Of a DNA stretch of 64,000 nucleotides, positions 1-8,393 are shown in pieces (position 1 is the stretch's first letter; each line of letters begins with the position of its first letter). Source of the DNA: Nocardia concava NBRC 100430 (lineage in GTDB: Bacteria > Actinomycetota > Actinomycetes > Mycobacteriales > Mycobacteriaceae); assembly GCF_000308815.1 (NCBI RefSeq), contig NZ_BAFX01000074.1, forward strand, positions 1 to 64,000. The letters run 5' to 3'. The position numbers were made by a program, and so were the translations under genes. Under the pieces are notes generated by a model. It did not search any database. It was not told the origin of the DNA and worked only from the letters and a program-made list of their open reading frames with translations.

Positions 1-933
1 GGCCGCCTTGCCGAAGGACTTGGCGCGATCGTATTGCGGGCGGCCGATGTGCAGCAGCGGCAGGTTCGCGACCGGGCGGATCGAAAGGCGTTGATCGGCA
101 ACGTCCACCACGCCCGGGGTGACGACCAGATCGATGCCGCGCGGGGACAGCTGCCAGACCAGATCGTTGATGCCGGTGGTGCCGAGGCGCTCGGTGGCGG
201 CGATGGCCACCGTATCCGCGCCCGTGGCCTCGACGGCCTCGATAATGGTCGATTCCGCGCCCAGTACGGGCAGCCCGGACTCTTCGATATCGGTGAGTTC
301 GTCCTCGGCGGCATAGGGGCTGTAGACGCCTACCACGCAGTAGCCCACGGCGGGATCGCGTTCGAAGCAGCGCATGATCTCGTGCGCCGAATCATGGCGG
401 CCCACAACGAGGACCGAGGTCAGGAAGCGGCCCTCGCGGTGCTGGCGGCTGGCGAACTTGCGCCACAGCATCCGGTTGATCATCAGACCGAGCAGGCCGA
501 CCGGCAGCGCGATGGCCAGATAGCCGCGCGCGAACTCGATGCGGAGTAGCAGGGAGGCGATGGCGATCAGACCGAATAGTCGCATCGTGGCGCCGACCAG
601 ACGCCGGTACTCCTCGGAACCGGACCCGATGATCGCTGTCGACCACGCGTTGCTCAGCGCGAGGAAGCCGAGCCACGCCAGGACGAGCAGCGTCGAGATC
701 GCCGAATATCCGACCCGGGCGCCCCCGGCCCAATCCAGCTGCGAATCATTGTTGTTGAGGCCATCGAAGCGGATGAGCTGGGCTCCCGCCACGGCCCCCG
801 CCACCACCAGCGCATCGCTGATCCGTAGCCGCCGGCCGTATTCCGCCTGCCAGCGCCCTTGCCCGGACCGATGCAGCCGTTCCCGGCGCCGGTTTCGGAG
901 TAATTCCTGGTCCTGTTCGATCTGGAAGGCCAT
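1..933 (-). CDS. Polyprenyl-phosphate sugar transferase, N-terminal part (runs off left edge)
   Basis: Likely initiating enzyme of exopolysaccharide synthesis, moving a sugar-1-phosphate onto undecaprenyl phosphate at the membrane. Only the first 311 residues are in the window. They show a basic start, hydrophobic segments near residues 40-55, 76-95, 116-131 and 137-155, then a Rossmann-like domain beginning LTSVLVVGRHDSAHEIMR (about 171), as in CpsE/WcaJ-type proteins. The visible part ends in AKSFGKAA, just before where the catalytic bacterial sugar transferase domain should begin, so the catalytic half is not seen. The ATG at 933 is chosen because GGAG lies 7 bases upstream; an in-frame GTG at 957 is possible. 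The reading frame is open to the window edge. Family call is by domain order and motifs; the sugar is unknown. Confidence 0.85.
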   Translation of the reverse strand, partial: MAFQIEQDQELLRNRRRERLHRSGQGRWQAEYGRRLRISDALVVAGAVAGAQLIRFDGLNNNDSQLDWAGGARVGYSAISTLLVLAWLGFLALSNAWSTAIIGSGSEEYRRLVGATMRLFGLIAIASLLLRIEFARGYLAIALPVGLLGLMINRMLWRKFASRQHREGRFLTSVLVVGRHDSAHEIMRCFERDPAVGYCVVGVYSPYAAEDELTDIEESGLPVLGAESTIIEAVEATGADTVAIAATERLGTTGINDLVWQLSPRGIDLVVTPGVVDVADQRLSIRPVANLPLLHIGRPQYDRAKSFGKAA

Positions 934-1672
934 TCCGGAGCTCCATCGTGTGCACACTGCGCATCATGGCCGTCCCCCCTGATCTGGACGCCAGAGCTGA
1001 ATCCTACTGTGTTCGCCAACCGAACGGCGAGTGATTGACCTGAGACTGAATAGTCTGGATGCCAACGGTTTTCGCCCGCCGTCCGGTCTGTCCATCGGGT
1101 GCGCCAACCGGCCCGTTACCGGTCCTGTCGTCGGCTTCTCGCCCCCGCTTCCCCCATGGCAGAGTTTCTGCGGATCAGCAGTCCGCCGACGCGTCCGGAT
1201 CCGGCACCCGAAGTTGTGACGAGCCACCAGAATCGGTGTCTGGCGGGGCTATTCGAGACTCGGACATCATGAGCCATGTTCAGAAGATCCGGCATCTTCG
1301 CCGATCCGCCGGTCGAGTTGACCACGGCCCAAATGGGGTCGGCGGTGCGCGGGGCCAAGCGAGCCGCTCGTGAATCCCGCCGGTCACTGCGCACAGCGGG
1401 CGGCCAATACCGGCGGTACCGCAGGAGCGCGGGTGCGATCTATCTGGATTGGCCACGGTGGCGCGCGGAGTACCTCCGCGAGTATCGCGGCGGGTCCGAT
1501 TGGGTCGGGCCCGACAACCCGGACGGTATCGGCGGGGCCGCCTCCCTCAGCAGCTCGGGATTATGAGATAGGTCGAATTCGGTTGCCCGGCAGCCTTGTC
1601 GGCGATTCCTTCGGGCACCGAAAGCGGCCTGGCCGACCGGATGGTCGTGTTAGGGTTGGGGGAGGGGTGACC
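934..1672. other. Mostly non-coding stretch
   Basis: About 740 bases separate the divergent sugar transferase and the membrane protein at 1673. No RNA gene, insertion sequence or strong palindrome was seen. The only plausible coding signal is the 96-codon frame at 1276-1566, listed separately. The promoter of the minus-strand sugar transferase must lie in the left part, and that of the caspase/NTPase block in the right part. Confidence 0.5.
1276..1566 (+). CDS. Possible small basic protein
   Basis: A 96-codon frame starting MFRRSGIFADPP and rich in Arg and Trp/Tyr (for example RYRRSAGAIYLDWPRW). Codon use looks coding-like: many G/C third positions and few rare codons. No clear ribosome-binding site precedes the ATG and no family is recognised. 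It ends about 107 bases before the membrane protein at 1673 on the same strand. It may be a real orphan gene or a decayed remnant. Confidence 0.3.
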   Translation: MFRRSGIFADPPVELTTAQMGSAVRGAKRAARESRRSLRTAGGQYRRYRRSAGAIYLDWPRWRAEYLREYRGGSDWVGPDNPDGIGGAASLSSSGL

Positions 1673-2284
1673 ATGCTTGACGGATTCCTTTCAGCCTTTT
1701 TCGCGGGACTGGTCAACAACGTGATCAAGCCGGTGTCCGAGCTGATTCCCAGGTGGGCGTTGATCGCAATCGCGGTGGTGCTGGCCGGGGCGGGCATCTT
1801 CTACGGCGGCGTACTCACCGGACGCCATGGTGCCCAACAATCTTCGACATCGGCGGGGGTGACCTCGACGTCCCCGACGCCGACCGCGCCGAAGACCTCG
1901 CTGGGCGGGCTCGACCTGCAGCGATACTGTGTCTCCTACGGGTACGACCATGTGGACGTGCTGTCGTGCCAGGCGACCATCAATCTCGACAAGGCCTGCG
2001 AATGGCAATACAACCAATCGGGCCTGCACCTGAATTTCTCGTCGAGCGATCCGCGTAGCGGAATGTGCTATTCGCCGGAACAAATTGCCAAGGGCGGAAT
2101 CTCGGATATGGCCGGCTACTGCCATGCGACGTTCCGGACCAGCATCGGCGTCGACGCGGCGATACTCGACAAGACCTGGGTGTGCCAGGCCCCGATCGAT
2201 CCGCAGATCGCCTGTATCTGGCAATACCAGTCGGCCAAGGTGGAACCTCGGCAAGAGGGCGACACCTTGAAGTGCTACAAGTAG
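1673..2284 (+). CDS. Single-pass membrane protein with duplicated four-cysteine ectodomain
   Basis: 203 residues; function not recognised. A short amphipathic start is followed by one membrane segment (about 28-48), a Ser/Thr/Pro-rich linker (55-76) and an exported cysteine-rich part. That part is an internal duplication. Unit 1 (85-133) has C86, C99, C109 and C132 with CQATINLDKACEWQY; unit 2 (149-202) has C150, C171, C181 and C201 with CQAPIDPQIACIWQY. Both units have a 10-residue step between their second and third cysteines, followed by WQY, and end in CY. Eight cysteines suggest disulfide-bonded domains outside the cell. ATG 1673 is chosen for the GGAGGGG motif just upstream; upstream in-frame starts lack this. 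The caspase/NTPase gene follows 108 bases later on the same strand, so co-expression and a sensor or partner role are plausible but inferred. Confidence 0.75.
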   Translation: MLDGFLSAFFAGLVNNVIKPVSELIPRWALIAIAVVLAGAGIFYGGVLTGRHGAQQSSTSAGVTSTSPTPTAPKTSLGGLDLQRYCVSYGYDHVDVLSCQATINLDKACEWQYNQSGLHLNFSSSDPRSGMCYSPEQIAKGGISDMAGYCHATFRTSIGVDAAILDKTWVCQAPIDPQIACIWQYQSAKVEPRQEGDTLKCYK

Positions 2285-2359
2285 CGGGAGCACAGTTCTC
2301 TCCTCGCCTTGCGCGGCATGGCAGACTTTTCCCGACACGCCGTGCGGGGGAAGGATGAC

Positions 2360-2395
2360 ATGGAACTGGTGCTCGCGGCCGGGGCGGCTGGATGA
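2360..2395 (+). CDS. Possible 11-codon leader ORF overlapping the caspase/NTPase start
   Basis: ATG at 2360 is preceded by a GGAAGG motif and encodes MELVLAAGAAG before a TGA that overlaps the next ATG as ATGA. The large gene has no good ribosome-binding site of its own, so translation could be coupled through this short frame. The arrangement is seen directly; the role is inferred, and such a short frame could be chance. Confidence 0.35.
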   Translation: MELVLAAGAAG

Positions 2396-5300
2396 CGCTT
2401 CCCGATCCGGAGGCCTCCCGTGCGGTGCTCATCGGAACCGCGAGCTACGGAGCTGATTCGGGATTCAAGTCGTTCCCGGAGATCGCCCGCAGCCTGACCG
2501 ATTTCGCCGGCTTCCTGCGCACCGAAACCGGAATCCCGGAGCGGCACATCGAGGTGGTGCTCGACCCCTCGGACAGTTCGGCCATCGCGGCGAAGGTCAC
2601 CGCGGCGGCGCAGGCGGCGACAGGGCTGCTGCTGATCTACTACGTCGGCCACGGCGCTGTGGTCGACAATCAACTGCACCTGACCCACACCGGGTCTCGC
2701 GTCGACGACGCCGATGTGACGGCGCTGGGGTACCCGATCCTGCGATCGCGGATCAAGGCGAATGCTCGCGGGCCGGTCGTGGTCATCCTCGACTGCTGTC
2801 ACAGCGGCCGGGCCGTCGGCCGCGAGGTGCTCGCCGGGGACAGCGAGATCCTGCGCGCGGCAACCGATATCGACGGCGCCTTCGTCCTCACCGCCACCGA
2901 CGAGAAGACGAAGTTCGCCCTCGCCAAGGGCGATGGCGGGCGCACCGCGTTCACCGCGATGATGCTCGACATCCTGCGTACCGGGGTCCCGACCGCGGAT
3001 CGATACCTGACCATGTCGGTCCTCTACCGTGAACTCCGCGACCGGCTGCCCGCCGCCAATATGCCCAAACCCAAAGCCCTGGAACGCGGTACGGCCGGGC
3101 GGGTGGCGCTGGCCGCGAATCCGGCGTGGACCGGCCGCAGCGCGCCCGAGCTGCTGCCGACCACCTCCGTCACCCCGTACCTGGCCCAGATCCGCGATCT
3201 CACACCCGACGACGGGTTGCTGGACCGGGAGACAGAACTGGCCGAGCTCGCCGAATTCTGCTGGGGCGAAGAGGCTTACGTGTGGTGGCAGGCGGGACCG
3301 TGGGCGGGCAAGACCGCCATCATGACCTGGTTCGCGCTGCATCCGCCGCCGAATGTGCACGTGGTGTCGTTCTTCATCACCTCGCGGCTGGCCGCCCAGG
3401 ACGACCACAATGCCTTCACCGACGCTGTCGTGGAACAGCTTTCGGCGCTGCTGCCCGATGAGGCCGCGACCGTCGCGCGGGTGAACCCCAACCGCGATGC
3501 CCTGCGCCGCCACCTGCTCGACATCGCGGCGCAGCGGGCGGCGAACAGTGGGCGCCGGATCCTGTTGCTGGTGGACGGGCTCGACGAGGATCGCGGTAGT
3601 CCCAGCATCGCGTCGCTGCTGCCGCGGCATCCCGGGCCGGGGCTGCGGGTCGTCGTGGCCGGGCGGCCGAATCCCGGTCTGCCGCTGGACGTTCCCGGCA
3701 GCCATCCGCTGCACCACTGCCGCCGCCGCGAGGTCGAACGGTCGCGCACCGCCTTCGACATCATTCAGGCGGCGCGTCTGGAGCTGCGCGGCATACTCGA
3801 CCGCTCCGATGTCGATCAGGAGATTCTCGGGCTGATCACCGCGGCGCACGGTCTCACCGGGGCCGAGCTCGAGGATCTCACCGGTCTGCCGCCCTTCCGG
3901 ATCGACCGCGTCCTGTCCGGGGCCACCGGGCGCACGTTCCGCGCGCAGTCCAGTCGATTCGCCGCGGACCAGATCCATCTGCTCGCGCACGAGACGCTGC
4001 AGCGGGAGGCCGAGACCGCGCTGGGCCGGGTGCTCATGGGCACCTATCACCGCCGCATCCACGAGTGGGCGATCGGCTACCGTGCGCGCGGCTGGCCGGT
4101 CGAGACGCCGACTTACCTGCTCACACGGTATTTTTCGATGCTGCGCGGGCGCGGAGACATCGCGCGGATGACCGAGTTGGCGCTGGACACCGCGCGACAC
4201 GATCGGATGCTGGAGCTCACCGGCGGCGACGGGATCGCACGGACCGAGATCGGCACGGTGTCGGCGTTGTGGCTGGGCAATCAGGATCCGGATCTGCTCG
4301 CGGTGTGCAAGCTCGCCATGCGGCGGCGGCATTTGACGCAGCGCGGCAGAGACATTCCCACTCGGTTGCCCGCCGCGTTCGCGCTGCTGGGTGAACTGGC
4401 GCGGGCGCAGAGCCTGGCCGACGGGATTCCGTTGCGCGGTCGGCGGGTGCAGGCGCGCATCGCGGTGATCGCGGTTCAATTCGGTGCGGCCGACCGGCGA
4501 CGGAACCGCAGACTGGTCGACTCGCTGCGGGGATCCGGCGACCGGGTGCTGGACGATTCCGGGCTCGGTGAGCTGGCCGCCGCTCTGGTCGCGGCGGGCG
4601 ATGTCGAGACCGCCGAGGAGCTCGCGCACGAGATCACGACGCCGTGGGAGCGGGTTCGCATACTGGCACAGCTGGTTTCGGTGTGGTGGCAGGAGGGGCG
4701 GCAGGCCGAGGTCGCGGCCGCCATGACCGAGATCAACCGGCACGTGCTGCTGGTCAAGGCGGCCGAACGCCGCGACGAGATCCTGGGGTACGCGGCGGCC
4801 GCGTTCGCCGACACCAGGGATTTCGAGCGCGCGCTGGCGCTGGCGGACACGCTGCGCACGCTCGAGGATCTGGTCGCGGCGCGCTGTCGCATCGCCCGGG
4901 CCATGGTGGGCCACGGTGCGACGGAATCGGCTCGGGGATGGGTGCATTCGGTGCTGGCCACCTCCGGACGGGCGACCGTCGCCGACCCGATCGGGCGGTC
5001 CCGGGTGCTCGGCCGAATCGCGGGCGATCTCGTCGCGGCGGGCTTCTCCGATGAACTCCGCGAACAGGTCGACGATCTCGCGGCCCAGGTGGCCGGATGC
5101 GCGCCGCGCGCGGCGGTCGCGGTGCTCGAGGGGCTGGTGCGGTGCCTGGTCGAACTGGGGGAGGCCGACCGCGCGATCGAACTGGCCGATCGGTTCTCCT
5201 CGGGGACAGCGCAACTCGATCTGCTGACCGACACGCTCCCGGCGCTGGTGGCGGCCGGTCGATCGACGCGCGCCCGCCGGCTCGCCGCGGATATCGAACT

Positions 5301-6708
5301 CACCTCCTACCGCACGCCGCCGGACCCGTATCGGCGGGGATTCCCGCTGCACACGCTGGTGCGCGCGCTCGCCGCCGCCGGGGACCTGACGCGCGCTCAC
5401 GCCGTGGTCGACCGCATCGACGACACGGGTTGCCAATTCCTGGTTTTCACCTACCTCGGCACCCGGGCCGGCGAATCCGCCGCTCGCGCAGACGATTTCC
5501 TCGACCGCGCCCTGAATACGGTGAACGGCCTGCTCGGCCAGGTGGAGACCTGGGACGAGCAGGCCACCGACGCCTTCGCCCGCACCGTCCTCGGCACCGA
5601 CTGGCTCGGCCGCGACCGCGTCGAGAGCTCGCCGACCCCGCTGACCGAACTGGTGCGAACCCTGCTCGCGCGGGGCGCGATCGACGTGGCGGCCGGGCTG
5701 GCGGACCGGCTCGCCTCCCTCTACTCGATCTGGTTCGAATCCGCCGACAGCCTCGACCGCGGGCTGGGTGAGCTCGCGGCGGTATTCGTCGAATCGGGCC
5801 GCGCCGATATCGCGGCCCGCATGATCGCCACGATCCCCGGCCTCCTGCGCCGCCTGACGGTGCTGCAACTGCTCGTCGAACGCCTCGACGGTGATCAGGT
5901 GGCGCCCATCGTGAAACCGATGCTCGACGAAGTCGAGGACGAGGTGATGACCGGCCGACTCACCGAACAGCCCCTGAATCGCGTACGCCTGGCCCAACTT
6001 TCGGCCGCCGTCGGCGACGCCGACCGCGTGGCCCGCCTGATGGACGGGCTCACCGACGTCGGCCCTGCCGCCCAGCGCATCGTCTCGTCCCTCGCCACCG
6101 CCCGAGCCCGCGCCGGAGCCATCGACGAGGCCGCCGCCATCGCAGGCGCCATTTCCGACCGTGCCGAACGCACCCGCGCCTGCGGCGAAGTCGTCACCGC
6201 CCAGATCCGCGCGGGCCGCGAACGCGCCGCCCTCCACTCCGCCACCCGAATCCCGGAGCCCGCCGAACGAATCCGCCTCCTGGCTCTGGTAATCCCGGCC
6301 CTCGCACAGAAATTCGGCCCCGCGGCCGGTCACACCACCCTCCTCGAAGCGACGAGCCTGCTCGCGACCATCGACAGCGCCGCCCACCGCGATCGTGCCG
6401 CCGCCGTCCTGGTCGACGCCGCCCTCACCATCGGCTCGATCGACCACGCCCACGAGCTGGCCGACTCCGTCGAATCCGACCTCCGCCCAACCCTGCTCTC
6501 CCGCATCGCCGATGCTCTGGTCGCCACCCTCGACGACATCCCACCCTCCGACCGCGACGCCTCCCGCCGCCGAATCCGCCGAATCCTGGCCGAGATCTGG
6601 GGATCGGGCCGCTGGTACTCGGCCCTGGACGCGCTAGCCCGCTTCGACCCGCCCCTGCTCGCCGAAATCGCCGACGAGGCAGTGCGATTCGACGCGAGTG
6701 GGCGCTGA
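2392..6708 (+). CDS. Caspase-like protease / STAND-type NTPase / long helical-repeat protein
   Basis: 1438 residues with three parts. Residues 1-240 are a caspase/metacaspase (peptidase C14) domain: start RAVLIGTASYG, catalytic His87 in YYVGHGA and Cys136 in LDCCHSG. Residues about 275-520 are a P-loop NTPase of STAND/NACHT style, with a Walker A-like AGPWAGKT (301-308; Ala instead of the first Gly) and Walker B ILLLVDGLDED (about 390-400). The rest, about 900 residues, is all-helical repeats rich in Ala/Leu/Arg, such as AELAAALVAAGDVETAEELA, resembling degenerate TPR/HEAT-type arrays. No membrane segment or signal peptide is seen, so it is probably cytoplasmic. This is the architecture of NLR-like conflict proteins: ligand sensing by the repeats, NTP-driven assembly, protease firing. 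No downstream partner exists; the next gene is convergent 4 bases away. The domain calls are firm; a defence role is inferred. Confidence 0.88.
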   Translation: MTLPDPEASRAVLIGTASYGADSGFKSFPEIARSLTDFAGFLRTETGIPERHIEVVLDPSDSSAIAAKVTAAAQAATGLLLIYYVGHGAVVDNQLHLTHTGSRVDDADVTALGYPILRSRIKANARGPVVVILDCCHSGRAVGREVLAGDSEILRAATDIDGAFVLTATDEKTKFALAKGDGGRTAFTAMMLDILRTGVPTADRYLTMSVLYRELRDRLPAANMPKPKALERGTAGRVALAANPAWTGRSAPELLPTTSVTPYLAQIRDLTPDDGLLDRETELAELAEFCWGEEAYVWWQAGPWAGKTAIMTWFALHPPPNVHVVSFFITSRLAAQDDHNAFTDAVVEQLSALLPDEAATVARVNPNRDALRRHLLDIAAQRAANSGRRILLLVDGLDEDRGSPSIASLLPRHPGPGLRVVVAGRPNPGLPLDVPGSHPLHHCRRREVERSRTAFDIIQAARLELRGILDRSDVDQEILGLITAAHGLTGAELEDLTGLPPFRIDRVLSGATGRTFRAQSSRFAADQIHLLAHETLQREAETALGRVLMGTYHRRIHEWAIGYRARGWPVETPTYLLTRYFSMLRGRGDIARMTELALDTARHDRMLELTGGDGIARTEIGTVSALWLGNQDPDLLAVCKLAMRRRHLTQRGRDIPTRLPAAFALLGELARAQSLADGIPLRGRRVQARIAVIAVQFGAADRRRNRRLVDSLRGSGDRVLDDSGLGELAAALVAAGDVETAEELAHEITTPWERVRILAQLVSVWWQEGRQAEVAAAMTEINRHVLLVKAAERRDEILGYAAAAFADTRDFERALALADTLRTLEDLVAARCRIARAMVGHGATESARGWVHSVLATSGRATVADPIGRSRVLGRIAGDLVAAGFSDELREQVDDLAAQVAGCAPRAAVAVLEGLVRCLVELGEADRAIELADRFSSGTAQLDLLTDTLPALVAAGRSTRARRLAADIELTSYRTPPDPYRRGFPLHTLVRALAAAGDLTRAHAVVDRIDDTGCQFLVFTYLGTRAGESAARADDFLDRALNTVNGLLGQVETWDEQATDAFARTVLGTDWLGRDRVESSPTPLTELVRTLLARGAIDVAAGLADRLASLYSIWFESADSLDRGLGELAAVFVESGRADIAARMIATIPGLLRRLTVLQLLVERLDGDQVAPIVKPMLDEVEDEVMTGRLTEQPLNRVRLAQLSAAVGDADRVARLMDGLTDVGPAAQRIVSSLATARARAGAIDEAAAIAGAISDRAERTRACGEVVTAQIRAGRERAALHSATRIPEPAERIRLLALVIPALAQKFGPAAGHTTLLEATSLLATIDSAAHRDRAAAVLVDAALTIGSIDHAHELADSVESDLRPTLLSRIADALVATLDDIPPSDRDASRRRIRRILAEIWGSGRWYSALDALARFDPPLLAEIADEAVRFDASGR

Positions 6709-6712
6709 CCCC

Positions 6713-7246
6713 TCACCTCACCGGTACTGCTCCACCCGCAGCGCTTCGCCGCCCGCTGACCTCCGCGCTGTGCACCCGTCCGCGCAGAAAGCGCACATAT
6801 CGGCTGTGACGGCTCTTCGGTGGCGTGCCCGGAACGAGATCGGCCTCGGCCCGATCGAGCGAATCCTCCAGTGCCGCATCGTGCAACCACCGCCACATGA
6901 GTGGCCAGCTGAACCGAGCCGCCCCGTGTGTCCGCATGACCAACTCGTGCGTCAGCCGGGTATGCGTGGCATCCACTTCCTCCACGAGGAATCCATGGGT
7001 TCCGTCGAAGCCGAGCGGTCGCCGAAACCGGAACACCACCTCTCGCCCCGGCACGTACTTCACGCAGATGTAGCGGATCGGCCCGTGGCCACCCGACGCC
7101 CCGACACCCAACGGCCGGTCGAAACGCATTGCGGGCCAACGGTGTACCGGCCACAGTCGATCGTCGTCACTGGCGAGGCTATCGAGCAGCCGACCGACCG
7201 ACTCCGCGTCCGCGGTAATCACCCGGCTGTGGACATTGCGCACCAT
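6713..7246 (-). CDS. SRPBCC-family protein
   Basis: 177 residues resembling the polyketide cyclase/START-like (SRPBCC) fold, a hydrophobic-ligand-binding helix-grip domain. It begins MVRNVHSRVITADAESV, has an alternating strand region (RYICVKYVPGREVVFRF; TRLTHELVMRTHG) and a C-terminal helix (WRWLHDAALEDSLDRAEA), as usual for the fold. The ATG at 7246 is preferred over 7261 because GGGAGG sits 7 bases upstream of it. It is divergent from the TetR gene at 7308, with a palindromic operator between them, so it is probably that regulator's target. The substrate is unknown. Confidence 0.7.
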   Translation of the reverse strand: MVRNVHSRVITADAESVGRLLDSLASDDDRLWPVHRWPAMRFDRPLGVGASGGHGPIRYICVKYVPGREVVFRFRRPLGFDGTHGFLVEEVDATHTRLTHELVMRTHGAARFSWPLMWRWLHDAALEDSLDRAEADLVPGTPPKSRHSRYVRFLRGRVHSAEVSGRRSAAGGAVPVR

Positions 7247-7269
7247 GACCGAACCTCCCATTTAGCGAA

Positions 7270-7304
7270 TACTCTCTAATTCACAATTAGAGGGTACTCT
7301 CTAG
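7270..7304. promoter_or_regulatory. Operator region between SRPBCC and TetR genes
   Basis: A perfect inverted repeat, CTCTAATT-CAC-AATTAGAG, spans 7274-7292. A second near-palindrome centred on GTAC (7288-7303, 14 of 16 matching) overlaps its right arm. TACTCTCTA occurs twice, at 7270 and 7295, 25 bases apart. The elements abut the TetR GTG start (7308) and lie upstream of the SRPBCC start, so autoregulation and shared control of both genes are likely. Confidence 0.7.
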
Positions 7305-7307
7305 AAC

Positions 7308-7895
7308 GTGTCAAGAAAGCCGTCGCACACCGCCGACTCCCTCCTGGACGCCGCCGCCGAACTCGCGGCCGCCGAAGGCGCCGCAGCGGTCACCATGAGC
7401 GCCGTCGCCGCAGCCGCCGGCGCCCCGAGCGGCTCCGTCTACTACCGCTTCCCCGACCGCCCCGCTCTCCTGGCCGCCCTCTGGCTACGCACCCTCGACC
7501 GCTTCCAATCCGGATTCCTCGAGGCTCTGCAACTGGACCCACCCCACCAAGCCGCCATCCAAGCCGCCCACCACGTCACCGCCTGGTCGCTGCAAAATCC
7601 CACCGACGCCGCCGTCCTGCTCACGGGCCCAGAACCTTTCGGCTACACCCAGTGGTCCGACGAAGCCCGCGCCGCGGCCGCCGACCGCCAACACCGGCTC
7701 GACGCCGCCATCCAAACCCTGGCCACCCGCCTCGGCTACCGCACCAAATCCGACCGCGAACGCCTGACCCTCCTCATCATCGACCTCCCCTACGCCGCCA
7801 TCCGCCGCACCGCCCACCACCCCAACTCCGACCTCCCCACGACCGCGAAGGCCGTCGACCAAATCGTCCGCGACGCAATGGCTGCCACGCGATAG
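7308..7895 (+). CDS. TetR-family transcriptional regulator
   Basis: 195 residues. The N-terminal helix-turn-helix (about 10-55) has the TetR pattern AAAAGAPSGSVYYRFPDR, and the C-terminal part is a helical ligand-binding domain with WSLQNPTDAAVLL and a hydrophobic helix LIIDLPYAAIRR. The GTG start is only a few bases past the operator palindromes and has no ribosome-binding site, so a leaderless transcript is likely. It is divergent from the SRPBCC gene, which is its probable target. The ligand is unknown. Confidence 0.85.
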   Translation: MSRKPSHTADSLLDAAAELAAAEGAAAVTMSAVAAAAGAPSGSVYYRFPDRPALLAALWLRTLDRFQSGFLEALQLDPPHQAAIQAAHHVTAWSLQNPTDAAVLLTGPEPFGYTQWSDEARAAAADRQHRLDAAIQTLATRLGYRTKSDRERLTLLIIDLPYAAIRRTAHHPNSDLPTTAKAVDQIVRDAMAATR

Positions 7896-7930
7896 CGGTG
7901 TCCCGCGAACCCGCGGATACGATCGCGCTC

Positions 7931-8257
7931 ATGGCATCGCCCGATAGGAGCACCGGCATTCAAGCGGTTATCACCGGCCCGACCACTGGATACAGCGGCC
8001 ACACGATCACCCTTGACGGCAGCCGGTCTCGGGCCGGCGACGCGTCGATCCACTACCACTGGACACCCGACGCGGCCCTTATCGCATGCAATCCGGACTT
8101 CGCCCAGCAGGCTCGAAGCTCTTCCATCACGCTTGTGCTCCCCGAAACACCCCTGCGCACCGTCCGAAGGGTGGAGCTCACGGTCCACGGCGCGGAGAAG
8201 GAGACCTCGCATCGGACCCTGCACAGCATCGCCATCAAACCGGCCCCGCCTCAATGA
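7931..8257 (+). CDS. Small PKD-like beta-sandwich protein
   Basis: 108 residues with a PKD/Ig-like signature: AVITGPTTGYSGHTITLDGS, then HYHWTPDAAL and a strand-rich end (RRVELTVHGAEK). It consists of one such domain with no signal peptide or membrane segment, which is unusual because PKD domains are mostly extracellular. It begins 35 bases after the TetR stop and could be read from the same transcript. The product is hypothetical and the start is chosen as the first ATG after the TetR gene. Confidence 0.55.
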   Translation: MASPDRSTGIQAVITGPTTGYSGHTITLDGSRSRAGDASIHYHWTPDAALIACNPDFAQQARSSSITLVLPETPLRTVRRVELTVHGAEKETSHRTLHSIAIKPAPPQ

Positions 8258-8330
8258 CCCGCTGCGCCTCGGCGGTTCGACGGAACTCGGCGTGGGCATG
8301 ACACATCAAATGAACGCTATTTAGTAATAG

Positions 8331-8362
8331 GTGTTCACAAAGTGGGGTGTGGTGTGGAACAC
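8331..8362. repeat. GTGTTC/GAACAC inverted repeat upstream of CYP125
   Basis: GTGTTC (8331-8336) and GAACAC (8357-8362) are exact inverted copies 20 bases apart. They resemble the half-sites of the operator candidate at 8369-8384. They may be extra regulator half-sites; six-base copies could also be chance. Confidence 0.3.
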
Positions 8363-8368
8363 TCGGCG

Positions 8369-8384
8369 GCGAACGTGTTCCAAA
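8369..8384 (+). promoter_or_regulatory. KstR-like operator candidate before CYP125
   Basis: GAACGTGTTC at 8371-8380 fits the AACnnGTT core of the published mycobacterial KstR operator (TnnAACnnGTTnnA), differing only at the outer T. It lies right next to the strong ribosome-binding site of the P450 gene, where a repressor would block expression. KstR controls cholesterol genes in relatives; the match is by eye only. Confidence 0.4.
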
Positions 8385-8393
8385 GGAGGTACC

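Noticed and set aside
1370..1672. N-terminal extension of the cysteine-rich membrane protein
   Set aside because: The added part is low-complexity and the ATG at 1673 has a strong ribosome-binding site and a normal membrane start.
2275..6453. Very long open frame antisense to the caspase/NTPase gene
   Set aside because: It is a mirror of a high-GC coding gene; its protein is Arg/Gly/Gln-rich low complexity without domains.
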